Source of the DNA: UBA3263 sp964549975
Lineage (GTDB): Bacteria; Bacteroidota; Bacteroidia; Bacteroidales; Muribaculaceae
NCBI GenBank assembly: GCA_964549975.1
Contig: CAZJWM010000039.1
Coordinates: forward strand, 1 to 17,851
DNA: 17,851 bases
Direction of reading: 5' to 3'
The position numbers were made by a program, and so were the translations under genes. Positions 1-6,344 of this stretch are shown in pieces. Position 1 is the stretch's first letter. Each line of letters starts with the position of its first letter. The notes beneath the pieces are model-generated. The model saw only the letters and a list, made by a program, of their open reading frames with translations, was not told where the DNA came from and did not search any database.

Positions 1-181
1 GTGGGTTAGGCCACTCCACCTTTTGGGTGAAGCACTTCACGGTTTCGGCGCCGGCCGTGTCGGCCAGAAAAGCCAGTTCGTCGAGATATTCCAGAGCTTT
101 GTTCTCAGGCTGTTGGGGGGTGATGAGCCCGACGAGCACGGCCCGTTCATTGCACTCTTGGTTGATGATTAAATCCTTCAT
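1..181 (-). CDS. hflX: GTPase HflX, N-terminal fragment (runs off the left edge)
   Basis: Only the first 60 codons are present. Reading leftward from the ATG at 181 gives MKDLIINQECNERAVLVGLI, then a segment containing YLDELAFLADTAGAE and KCFTQKVEWPN. This matches the start of the HflX N-terminal domain, whose LDEL...L..TAGAE.V...Q pattern precedes the GTPase domain. HflX is a ribosome-associated GTPase that splits or rescues stalled 70S ribosomes; that role is family knowledge, because the G domain lies outside the window. The start is chosen because it is the only ATG in frame near the conserved N-terminus. The gene diverges from the Hsp15-like gene, and a TAnnTTTG promoter box lies only a few bases upstream of the ATG, so the mRNA may have almost no leader. 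Confidence 0.88.
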   Translation of the reverse strand, partial: MKDLIINQECNERAVLVGLITPQQPENKALEYLDELAFLADTAGAETVKCFTQKVEWPNP

Positions 182-188
182 ATAGGTG

Positions 189-196
189 CAAAGGTA
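189..196 (-). promoter_or_regulatory. -7 promoter box for hflX, nearly touching the start codon
   Basis: The minus strand reads TACCTTTG, an exact match to the Bacteroidetes -7 consensus TAnnTTTG. If the box is centred at -7, transcription starts near 186, leaving about five untranslated bases before the ATG at 181. No clear TTTG lies 19-21 bases upstream, so the -33 half is weak. The call rests on the consensus match and on the divergent layout. Confidence 0.55.
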
Positions 197-230
197 GCAA
201 ATTTTTTGCAACTTTTTATCACAAATGTCG

Positions 231-258
231 GTTGTGAGCGAAAAATTGCGTACTTTTG
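231..258 (+). promoter_or_regulatory. Promoter for the Hsp15-like gene
   Basis: TACTTTTG at 251-258 fits the Bacteroidetes -7 element TAnnTTTG. A GTTG at 231-234 could serve as the -33 half, but its spacing of 16 bases is shorter than the usual 19-21. Predicted transcription start is near 261, giving a leader of about 35 bases to the ATG at 296. Confidence 0.5.
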
Positions 259-295
259 CAAGAAAATTCCGTCACATACTAACAAAAATCCGCAT

Positions 296-724
296 ATGGC
301 AGAAGTGAGAGTTGACAAATGGCTATGGGCCGTGAGAGTGTTTAAGACGCGCACCATAGCCACCGACGCGTGTAAGAAAGGTCGCGTGATGGTCAATGAC
401 GTGGTCATCAAGCCGAGCCGCACCATCAAGGCCGGCGACGTGGTGAAGGTGCGCAAATCGCCCGTCACCTATAGCTTTTTGGTTAAGGCCGTCACTCAAA
501 ACAGGCTTGGCGCCAAGCTGGTGGCCGACTATGCCGCCAACGTCACTCCGCAGTCGGAGCTCGACCTGCTCGAGGTGGTGAAAATCAGTGGATTCATCGA
601 CCGCCGCAAGGGCCTTGGTCGCCCCACCAAACGCGAGGCTCGCGAGCTGAACAATTTCACCTCCGACATCAGCGACGGATGGGATTTTGATTGGGACGAT
701 GACGACGAAGATGAGCTCAATTAA
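296..724 (+). CDS. S4-domain RNA-binding protein, Hsp15 (HslR) family
   Basis: The protein has 142 residues. An S4 RNA-binding domain fills about residues 5-60, with VDKWLWAVRVFKTRTIA followed by KGRVMVND and the basic run KPSRTIKAGDVVKV, typical of Hsp15/HslR. In E. coli, Hsp15 binds 50S subunits carrying a blocked nascent peptidyl-tRNA and helps recycle them; the same role is inferred here. The conserved middle ends with GRPTKREARELNNF. The extreme C-terminus is strongly acidic (DWDDDDEDE), unlike the basic tail of the E. coli protein. An in-frame ATG exists upstream at 206, but the family N-terminus begins at MAEVRVDKW and the 206 start lies ahead of the predicted promoter, so 296 is preferred. 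The divergent neighbour hflX is also a stalled-ribosome factor, which fits a shared quality-control theme. Confidence 0.88.
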   Translation: MAEVRVDKWLWAVRVFKTRTIATDACKKGRVMVNDVVIKPSRTIKAGDVVKVRKSPVTYSFLVKAVTQNRLGAKLVADYAANVTPQSELDLLEVVKISGFIDRRKGLGRPTKREARELNNFTSDISDGWDFDWDDDDEDELN

Positions 725-766
725 AATTTTTTTGTAAAAAAGTGTGGTTTGCTCATGAATTTTTGC

Positions 767-774
767 TAACTTTG
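767..774 (+). promoter_or_regulatory. -7 promoter box for the pseudouridine synthase gene
   Basis: TAACTTTG at 767-774 is an exact TAnnTTTG match inside the AT-rich gap after the Hsp15-like gene. The upstream -33 half is poor. Transcription would start near 777, giving a leader of about 115 bases that contains the hairpin at 823-839. Confidence 0.55.
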
Positions 775-822
775 CCGCAAATTCAAAAACTCAAATATAA
801 AATAAAGACAAAAGAAACCCCA

Positions 823-839
823 CTCGGCGGGACGCCGGG
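823..839 (+). promoter_or_regulatory. Small GC-rich hairpin in the rluB leader
   Basis: The arms CTCGGCG (823-829) and CGCCGGG (833-839) form seven pairs, one of them G-T, around a GGA loop. They sit in an otherwise A-rich leader, 52 bases before the ATG at 892. No U-tract follows, so it is not an intrinsic terminator. A regulatory or mRNA-stabilising role is possible but unproven. Confidence 0.4.
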
Positions 840-891
840 AAACAATTCCTACCTTACAACATTCAACTAACCAACTACTTATTATTTTTAC

Positions 892-2316
892 ATGGATACC
901 GAGAACAATATCGGCCAAAACGAAGCCGGTGAACGAAAGTTTCGTCGTCCGCGCATCAACAACGCGGGCAGCACTCCCGCCGGGAACACTGACAATTCCG
1001 GCGCTTCACGCTTTGAGCGAGTGAACTATAACGCACAGGGCGGTGACAACCCTGAAGGTGCAGGTTATGCACCCGACCGTCGTCAGCGTCCACAACAGGG
1101 CGGCTACCAGCCTCGTCCCTATCAGCCTCGCCAACAACAAGGTGGCTACCAGCCTCGCCAATACGGCAATCAGCAGGGTGGCTATCAACCCCGTCCCTAT
1201 GGCCAGCAGAATCGCTATCAGCAAGGTGGCGACGACCAGTATCAAGGCGGCTATCAGCCTCGCCAAGGCGGCCAACAGCGCCAACAGGGCGGCTACAAAC
1301 CTCGCTACAACCAACAGCCCAATCATCAGCAACACGACGGCGATGACTATGGCTACCAGCCCCGCTACAATCAGCAGGGCGGCTACGGCAAGCCCCGCTA
1401 CAATCAGCAGGGCGGTCAACAGCAGCAAGGCAACCATCGCAACAAAAAGAACAACAACTATAACAACCAACGCGGCGGTTACAATAACAACAACCAACGC
1501 AACCAGCGCAACCAGCGCAATCAGCAGCCGCGTCCCGGCAAGAGCTTCACTCCGCGGCCCAAGCGCATCGAGTATGAACAGCCCGAAGTGGATCCCAATC
1601 AGGAGATTCGTCTGAACAAGTATATGGCCAACGCCGGCATCTGCTCGCGTCGCGAAGCCGATGAACTGATTCAGAAGGGTCTGGTGAAGATCAACGGCGT
1701 GGTGGTGAGCGAACTCGGCACCAAGATCACCGCTAAAGACGTGGTGGAATACGACGAAAAGGTGGTTGTGCCCGAACGCAAGTGCTACGTTCTGCTCAAC
1801 AAGCCGAAGGATTGCGTCACCACCTGCGACGACCCCAACGGCATGCTCACGGTGATGGACATCGTGAAGAACGCTTGCGAAGAGCGCATCTACCCCGTGG
1901 GACGTCTCGACCGCAACACCACCGGCGTGCTCCTGCTGACCAACGACGGCGACCTCGCCTCCAAGCTCACCCATCCCCAGTATGTGAAGAAAAAGATCTA
2001 CCACGTGTGGTGTGACCGCGACATCTCCGAAGATGATATGCAGCGCATTGCCGACGGCATCGAACTCGACGACGGCCCCATCCACGCCGACGCCATCAGC
2101 TATGCCACCGACGTGGACCGCAATCAGGCCGGCATCGAAATCCACTCGGGCCGCAACCGCATCGTGCGCCGCATCTTCGAATCGCTCGGCTATCACGTGA
2201 CCAAGCTCGACCGCGTCTACTTTGCAGGCCTCACCAAGAAGAACCTGCCCCGTGGCCGCTGGCGCTACCTCACTCAGGAGGAAGTCAACTTCCTCAAGAT
2301 GGGTTCATTCGAATAA
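892..2316 (+). CDS. rluB: 23S rRNA pseudouridine synthase (RluB/RsuA type) with a long low-complexity N-terminus
   Basis: The protein has 474 residues, about twice the size of the catalytic family core. Residues 1 to about 233 are low complexity and rich in Gly, Gln, Asn, Tyr and Arg, with repeated QGGYQPR-type units, a run of N/R-rich text and RGG-like spots. An S4 domain follows at about 237-285 (EIRLNKYMANAGICSRREA). The catalytic domain carries the RsuA/RluB/E/F motif GRLDRNTTGVLLLTNDG with the nucleophilic aspartate at about residue 340, then KKIYHVW and RNRIVRRIFESLGY. The enzyme isomerises a uridine in rRNA to pseudouridine; RluB (23S) is the likeliest subtype but RsuA/RluE-type specificity cannot be excluded. 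The N-terminal extension is probably disordered and RNA-binding. asnS follows after 74 bases. Confidence 0.88.
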   Translation: MDTENNIGQNEAGERKFRRPRINNAGSTPAGNTDNSGASRFERVNYNAQGGDNPEGAGYAPDRRQRPQQGGYQPRPYQPRQQQGGYQPRQYGNQQGGYQPRPYGQQNRYQQGGDDQYQGGYQPRQGGQQRQQGGYKPRYNQQPNHQQHDGDDYGYQPRYNQQGGYGKPRYNQQGGQQQQGNHRNKKNNNYNNQRGGYNNNNQRNQRNQRNQQPRPGKSFTPRPKRIEYEQPEVDPNQEIRLNKYMANAGICSRREADELIQKGLVKINGVVVSELGTKITAKDVVEYDEKVVVPERKCYVLLNKPKDCVTTCDDPNGMLTVMDIVKNACEERIYPVGRLDRNTTGVLLLTNDGDLASKLTHPQYVKKKIYHVWCDRDISEDDMQRIADGIELDDGPIHADAISYATDVDRNQAGIEIHSGRNRIVRRIFESLGYHVTKLDRVYFAGLTKKNLPRGRWRYLTQEEVNFLKMGSFE

Positions 2317-2330
2317 ATCAAATCCCCATA

Positions 2331-2365
2331 GTGTAGGGACGTCGACCAATCCGACGTCCCTACAC
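2331..2365. repeat. Perfect 14-bp palindromic stem-loop between rluB and asnS
   Basis: GTGTAGGGACGTCG (2331-2344) is the exact reverse complement of CGACGTCCCTACAC (2352-2365), with a 7-base loop ACCAATC. It starts 14 bases after the rluB stop and ends 25 bases before the asnS ATG. The following bases are not U-rich, so a classic terminator is not supported. Possible roles are a REP-like interspersed palindrome, an mRNA processing or stability element between the two genes, or a terminator lacking a U-tract. Confidence 0.7.
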
Positions 2366-2390
2366 ATTCATATTCACACCCCTTATCTAA

Positions 2391-3779
2391 ATGAAAAGAA
2401 CAAAAATCGTTGACATATTCGACCCCGCTCTCATCGGCAGCGAAGTGAGCGTGATGGGTTGGGTACGCACCCGCCGAGGCAATAAACACGTACAGTTTGT
2501 AGCGCTCAACGACGGTTCCACCATTCGCAACATCCAAATCGTCTTCGACTTGCAGAAGTTTACCGACGACGAACTCAAGCCCATCACCACCGGCTCGAGC
2601 ATCCACGTCAGCGGCACTCTGGTTGAGTCGATGGGCAAGGGTCAGAGCTGCGAAATACAGGCCGAGAAACTCGAAATCTTCGGCACAGCCGACCCCGACA
2701 CATATCCCCTGCAGAAGAAGGGCCACACCCTGGAGTTCCTTCGCGAAAAGGCGCATCTGCGCCCCCGCACCAACACGTTTGGCGCCGTGCTGCGCGTGCG
2801 CTCGGCTCTGGCCTTTGCCATCCACAAGTTCTTCCAGGAACGCGGTTTCTTCTATCTGAACACTCCCCTGATCACTGCGAGCGACTGCGAAGGCGCCGGC
2901 GCAATGTTTCAGGTCACAACCCTCGACCTCAACAATCTGCCCAAGGATGAGGAAGGCCGCGTGGACTATAGCGCCGACTTCTTTGGCAAGCCCACTGCGT
3001 TGACCGTCAGCGGACAGCTTGAAGGCGAACTCGGCGCCACCGCCCTGGGTGCAATCTACACCTTTGGCCCCACATTCCGCGCCGAAAACTCCAACACTCC
3101 GCGCCACCTCAGCGAGTTCTGGATGATTGAACCCGAAGTGGCCTTCTTCGACATCGAAGACAACATGGAGCTGGCCGAAGAGTTCATCAAATATTGCGTG
3201 AACTATGCCCTGACCAACTGCAAAGACGATTTGGAATTCTTGCAGCAAATGTATGATGCAGATCTGATTCAGCGCCTCACCGACGTGGTGAGCAGCCACT
3301 TTGTGCGCCTGACCTACACCGAGGGCGTGGAAATACTTAAGGCCTCAGGCCGCAAGTTTGAATTCCCCGTCGACTGGGGCACCGACCTGCAGAGCGAACA
3401 CGAACGCTATCTCGTGGAGGAACACTTCAAGTGTCCCGTGATCCTCACCGACTATCCCAAGGATATCAAGGCCTTCTACATGAAGCAAAACGACGATGGC
3501 CGCACCGTGCGCGCCATGGACGTGCTCTTCCCCAAGATCGGCGAAATCATTGGCGGCTCGGAGCGTGAAGCCGACTACGACAAACTGATGACGCGCATTG
3601 AGGAGCTCCACATCCCCATGAAGGATATGTGGTGGTATCTCGACACCCGTCGCTTCGGCACGGTGCCTCACAGCGGCTTTGGCCTCGGCTTTGAGCGCCT
3701 CGTGCTCTTCGTCACCGGCATGACCAACATCCGCGACGTGATTGCCTTCCCCCGCACTCCCGGCAACGCCGAATTCTAA
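2391..3779 (+). CDS. asnS: Asparaginyl-tRNA synthetase
   Basis: The protein has 462 residues, close to the 466 of E. coli AsnS. It charges tRNA-Asn with asparagine using ATP in the cytoplasm. An N-terminal OB-fold anticodon-binding domain spans about residues 15-100 (VMGWVRTRRGNKHVQFVALNDG). The class IIb catalytic core shows motif 2 (FRAENSNTPRHLSEFWMIEPE) and motif 3 (GFGLGFERLVLFVTGM), and ends with the family signature IRDVIAFPRTPG. The assignment to AsnS over AspS rests on the length and the absence of the large bacterial AspS insertion domain. No obvious promoter box lies in the 74-base gap upstream, so it may be cotranscribed with rluB through the palindrome. It ends at a strong bidirectional terminator. 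Confidence 0.95.
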   Translation: MKRTKIVDIFDPALIGSEVSVMGWVRTRRGNKHVQFVALNDGSTIRNIQIVFDLQKFTDDELKPITTGSSIHVSGTLVESMGKGQSCEIQAEKLEIFGTADPDTYPLQKKGHTLEFLREKAHLRPRTNTFGAVLRVRSALAFAIHKFFQERGFFYLNTPLITASDCEGAGAMFQVTTLDLNNLPKDEEGRVDYSADFFGKPTALTVSGQLEGELGATALGAIYTFGPTFRAENSNTPRHLSEFWMIEPEVAFFDIEDNMELAEEFIKYCVNYALTNCKDDLEFLQQMYDADLIQRLTDVVSSHFVRLTYTEGVEILKASGRKFEFPVDWGTDLQSEHERYLVEEHFKCPVILTDYPKDIKAFYMKQNDDGRTVRAMDVLFPKIGEIIGGSEREADYDKLMTRIEELHIPMKDMWWYLDTRRFGTVPHSGFGLGFERLVLFVTGMTNIRDVIAFPRTPGNAEF

Positions 3780-3800
3780 AAACGACAATTGCACAACATC

Positions 3801-3852
3801 AAGCGGTGCGCAACTCCCCCACACACACGTTTCGTGGAGTTGCGCACCGCTT
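3801..3852. terminator. Bidirectional terminator between asnS and the convergent propeller gene
   Basis: AAGCGGTGCGCAACTCC (3801-3817) pairs perfectly with GGAGTTGCGCACCGCTT (3836-3852), a 17-bp stem. The apical part can form a further CACG/CGTG hairpin around TTT (3826-3836). On the plus strand TTTT follows at 3855-3859. On the minus strand a T-run follows opposite 3776-3784. It lies between two converging stop codons, so it probably terminates both transcripts. Confidence 0.85.
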
Positions 3853-3878
3853 CAGTTTTCCCGTCAATCTGATGGGGG

Positions 3879-4952
3879 TTATTGGCCCATGGCCTGAAGA
3901 ACCGCAGAGGCGTCGATGGCCGTGAGTATGTCGTTGTTGCTGTCGATGGCATACAAGCGACGGTTGGCCACGTCGATGTCGAAGGCCAAAACCGGGAACG
4001 GCACTTTCAGACGATACAGAGCCCGGCCATCCCAATCGAAAAACTGTATCTCAGATGTGGAAGGCTTCTCGCTGCCATAGTAGATGGCTCCGAACCCAAA
4101 GGGCCATGCGCTGACGCTTGCATACGTGTCGGTGCGGTTGATGTTGTAGAATCGGTCTATCTTGTTGATGTCGTCGAGTTTGGAGCCCACGCAGATGGTT
4201 TTGCCACGTGATCCGTCTTTTGAGTAGATGTTGATTTGGTTGAGATAGCTCATGGCCTCTACAAACATCTCCGCCGATGGGTCGAAGCGTGTCACCTTGG
4301 CCAAAACGTTAATCTTATCGTCGCCGCTCACTGTGGCTTGGCTTAGCGACTTTGTGGACTCAATCTCCGTGACGATATCGTTGCAGCAAAGTTCGCGAGA
4401 GAAGCCGGTGAAATTGTCGTTGGGTTGTGCCATCAAGAAGTCGGTGGCGTTGCAGACCGTAACGTCCCACGTTGAACTCGAAAGATGTTCGGACGTGAGG
4501 GCTTTAATCACGGATTCTTGGCCGGTTGCAATGAAATCGGAGATATTAAAACGCATGATTCGGTTGCGATATTCATCGGAGATATAGGCTATGAGCGAAT
4601 CTGACTCCACGGTGTAGGCCGCTGAGGCGCATCTTGGAACATAAAGAAACTCTTTAGCGCTTTCTCCGCGGCTGAGGCAATTGCCATATTTATGCCAATT
4701 GTTTATCGAATATATCGACCAATTGCCGTTATGTCCGATTACCAACAAGCTATCCACCACCTTCAGCGAATTTAGCCCGATTTCGTCGCAACTAAAGTCC
4801 TCAATCAATCGGGCAGAGCCTTCGCTCTTAAATTCCTTAACGAACTCCGGTTGCCCGATTGACGCGGTTTGCACGTCGCTGTTGCAAGCGGCTAAAGCTC
4901 CCGCCAGCATTGCGGCGAAACAGGCCCGTAGAAATGTTATTTTGATATGCAT
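3879..4952 (-). CDS. 6-bladed beta-propeller lipoprotein (TolB-like family)
   Basis: The protein has 357 residues. Its N-terminus (MHIKITFLRACFAAMLAGALAAC) is a lipoprotein signal with lipobox LAAC and lipidation at Cys23. The body lacks catalytic motifs and resembles the Bacteroidales 6-bladed beta-propeller family found beside NVEALA peptides: repeated strand pairs such as LKVVDSLLVIG, SDSLIAYISDEYRNRIMRF, NQINIYSKDG, IQFFDWDGRALYRLKVP and DIDVANRRLYAIDSNNDI. Function is unknown; an envelope binding or scaffold role is inferred. A longer in-frame start exists at 5009, but it would place 19 residues before a canonical signal peptide, so 4952 is chosen. The start overlaps the 3' end of the NVEALA gene by 16 bases, which suggests translational coupling. 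Confidence 0.72.
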   Translation of the reverse strand: MHIKITFLRACFAAMLAGALAACNSDVQTASIGQPEFVKEFKSEGSARLIEDFSCDEIGLNSLKVVDSLLVIGHNGNWSIYSINNWHKYGNCLSRGESAKEFLYVPRCASAAYTVESDSLIAYISDEYRNRIMRFNISDFIATGQESVIKALTSEHLSSSTWDVTVCNATDFLMAQPNDNFTGFSRELCCNDIVTEIESTKSLSQATVSGDDKINVLAKVTRFDPSAEMFVEAMSYLNQINIYSKDGSRGKTICVGSKLDDINKIDRFYNINRTDTYASVSAWPFGFGAIYYGSEKPSTSEIQFFDWDGRALYRLKVPFPVLAFDIDVANRRLYAIDSNNDILTAIDASAVLQAMGQ

Positions 4953-5218
4953 GTGCTCTTGAAACAAAACAGGTCGTCTGTGCCAGGCACAAAGTCGCAA
5001 ACTGGGCAATAGCGCACCTTGCTGCCATCTTTATCATGAATAGAAGAGTAGCAAACAAGTGTTACTGCCGTTTCTTCGTTGCTTGTTAGTGCTTCGATGT
5101 TGGCTATCACCAAAGGTGACATTTCCTCTGCCGAACTTGGTTTGCTCAACAGTCGAACTGACAATGCACCAACAACTGCAAGCAAAGCGGCGCACGTGAA
5201 AAATAATTTAACTTTCAT
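4937..5218 (-). CDS. NVEALA-family secreted small Cys-containing peptide
   Basis: The protein has 93 residues. A hydrophobic signal or anchor (about residues 5-20, FFTCAALLAVVGALS) is followed by a short linker and the family-defining segment VIANIEALTSNEE, where NIEALT at 40-45 corresponds to the NVEALA motif. The last 45 residues carry five cysteines (56, 71, 74, 85, 90), including a CPVC pair, which suggests disulfide or metal binding after export. Function of the family is unknown; the layout of export signal, conserved motif and Cys-rich tail looks like a secreted peptide precursor, but that is inference. The start at 5218 is preferred over an upstream in-frame ATG at 5266 because it opens directly onto the signal. 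It is the first gene of a two-gene operon with the overlapping propeller lipoprotein. Confidence 0.75.
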   Translation of the reverse strand: MKVKLFFTCAALLAVVGALSVRLLSKPSSAEEMSPLVIANIEALTSNEETAVTLVCYSSIHDKDGSKVRYCPVCDFVPGTDDLFCFKSTCISK

Positions 5219-5299
5219 GGATGTATGTGTTATTGCTGACGTTTGAATAAGAGTAGTCAGCACCACTCGATGTTGTAAATTAATGCCGTTTTATGTTGG

Positions 5300-5307
5300 C
5301 AAAGTTA
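5300..5307 (-). promoter_or_regulatory. -7 promoter box for the NVEALA/propeller operon
   Basis: The minus strand reads TAACTTTG, an exact TAnnTTTG match. The nearest TTTG upstream (5326-5323) is spaced 15 bases away, shorter than usual. Transcription would start near 5297, with a leader of about 79 bases to the ATG at 5218. Confidence 0.5.
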
Positions 5308-5359
5308 AGGAGTTTATATTAACAAACTAAATTTTTCCGTGACAGATATTTTCGCATTT

Positions 5360-5564
5360 GGTGATGGATGTTTGCAAGGCGAACGTCGTAGCTGCGGCTC
5401 GGGGCGTCGCAGTGTCTTGGACGCCACTTGCAGATACTGCAATCTCCGACCCGCATATAGCATGCATACCTTCCCGGGCCGCGGCTGGGCCGCGACCCGG
5501 GTTTAGACCGAACAGCCCTCCGGGCTGGCACACTCGGCGCCACCGGCGCCGTTGCCAGATCACC
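5360..5564. other. GC-rich multi-hairpin element of unknown function (candidate structured RNA or interspersed repeat)
   Basis: This fills most of the 375-base gap between the BACON gene and the NVEALA gene. Clear stem-loops, in order: GGCGTC/GACGCC (5403-5408 with 5420-5425); TTGCAG-ATA-CTGCAA (5428-5442); a 13-position stem CCCGGGCCGCGGC with GCCGCGACCCGGG (5473-5485 with 5489-5501), loop TGG and one mismatch; CAGCCC-TCC-GGGCTG (5513-5527); and CGGCGCC-ACC-GGCGCCG (5535-5551). GGTGAT (5360-5365) can pair with ATCACC (5559-5564) to close the whole domain. The segment is much richer in G and C than its neighbours. Several overlapping frames stay open on both strands, as expected from composition, and none has a recognisable product. 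It could be a noncoding RNA, a transposase-free mobile repeat or a complex terminator for the BACON transcript. Confidence 0.55.
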
Positions 5565-5593
5565 GGCACTTAACCGCGCTGTTGTCTGTGGAA

Positions 5594-6337
5594 TTATTTG
5601 CCTGATTGTGTTATATCAAGAGTGGCATATGCATCGAAGCGCTGGAATAGGATTGTGCAGTGACGGTCGGTGGTTTCGTCATTTGGCGCTGCAGTTATTT
5701 TCCAAGTGTCGGCCGACATCTTTTCGACTGTGACCCACTGAAAGGTTTTAGACCCTTCTGAAAAGTAAGAATCAGGCACATATTTGCCTTCAAATAGGAA
5801 TTGCGACACCCATGTTTCGTCATCTACTGTCACAATCTCCTCTCCACCGTCAGCACCGAATGCAATTGTTTCGCGCGAGAGCGGAACCGGTTCCGGCCAT
5901 TCTTCTTCCGGGTAATTAAACACGTTGATTGTCACCGTTTCATCTCCTTTTGTGAGCGTGATAATGGCACGTCGCTCATATATGGCACTATAAAAGTAGA
6001 CATCGGCGCTTAGCGTGATTGTTTGCTTATTGTAGGATATTTTTAACCAATCTGCGGTGTAGTTAAAGGCTTTTTTTGCTTTGAGTCCGGGTGAATATAC
6101 AATTGTGTCACCGATGTTACTATCTGAGTACTTATAGTATATACCAACCTCCGACAAAGTCCATCCATCTGATTCTGTGGTGATGCTTTCTGATTCTGAG
6201 AATTCTATGTTAGAGCTCGAAACTCCAATTGGATTTGAGTCAGATATGTCGTCATCATCATCGGAACATCCCGCCATTGTAGCCGTTGCGAAAGCAACGC
6301 ACAGCATAGTGGCAAATGCACGTAATAAATTCTTCAT
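5594..6337 (-). CDS. Surface lipoprotein with two BACON-like domains
   Basis: The protein has 247 residues. The signal peptide MKNLLRAFATMLCVAFATAT ends in lipobox MAGC with Cys24 lipidated. The next residues are SDDDDD, which matches the Bacteroides surface-lipoprotein export signal (Ser followed by acidic residues), so display on the outer face is likely. Two BACON-like beta-sandwich repeats follow: one ending about residue 140 (ADWLKISYNKQTITLSA ... RRAIITLTKGDETVTINV) and one at about 150-247 (IAFGADGGEEIVTV ... WKITAAPN ... ILFQRF ... LDITQSGK). BACON domains are usually carbohydrate- or protein-binding modules without catalytic activity. The start lies only 7 bases after the C10 protease stop, so the two form an operon and this protein may be its partner. 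It is not similar in appearance to the propeptide-like inhibitors known next to some C10 proteases. Confidence 0.72.
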   Translation of the reverse strand: MKNLLRAFATMLCVAFATATMAGCSDDDDDISDSNPIGVSSSNIEFSESESITTESDGWTLSEVGIYYKYSDSNIGDTIVYSPGLKAKKAFNYTADWLKISYNKQTITLSADVYFYSAIYERRAIITLTKGDETVTINVFNYPEEEWPEPVPLSRETIAFGADGGEEIVTVDDETWVSQFLFEGKYVPDSYFSEGSKTFQWVTVEKMSADTWKITAAPNDETTDRHCTILFQRFDAYATLDITQSGK

Positions 6338-6344
6338 ATGTTTA

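Noticed and set aside
1090..1420. Tandem repeats in rluB that might look like a CRISPR or satellite array
   Set aside because: The repeats are degenerate, in frame with the synthase, of uneven spacing and encode QGGYQPR-like units; this is protein low complexity.
1006..2196. Long minus-strand open frame (396 codons) opposite rluB
   Set aside because: Its product is a repetitive Ala/Val/Leu/Ile string created by the complement of the Gly/Gln/Asn repeats; the plus strand carries the recognisable S4 and synthase motifs.
2274..3299. Long minus-strand open frame opposite asnS
   Set aside because: No family motif, and the plus strand encodes a full-length AsnS with motifs 2 and 3; high GC at third positions keeps the antisense frame open.
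4252..4587. Plus-strand open frame opposite the propeller lipoprotein
   Set aside because: No motif or promoter, and the minus-strand gene has a clear lipoprotein signal and an operon partner.
5327..5569. Minus-strand open frame of 80 codons through the GC-rich hairpin segment
   Set aside because: At least three overlapping frames on both strands are open here, none with a leader box, signal peptide or familiar motif; the hairpins explain the sequence better. A conserved protein cannot be fully excluded.
5594..6337. The gene after the C10 protease as a staphostatin or Spi-like inhibitor
   Set aside because: It is larger, lipidated, has a surface-export signal and two BACON-like repeats, and does not resemble the protease prodomain.
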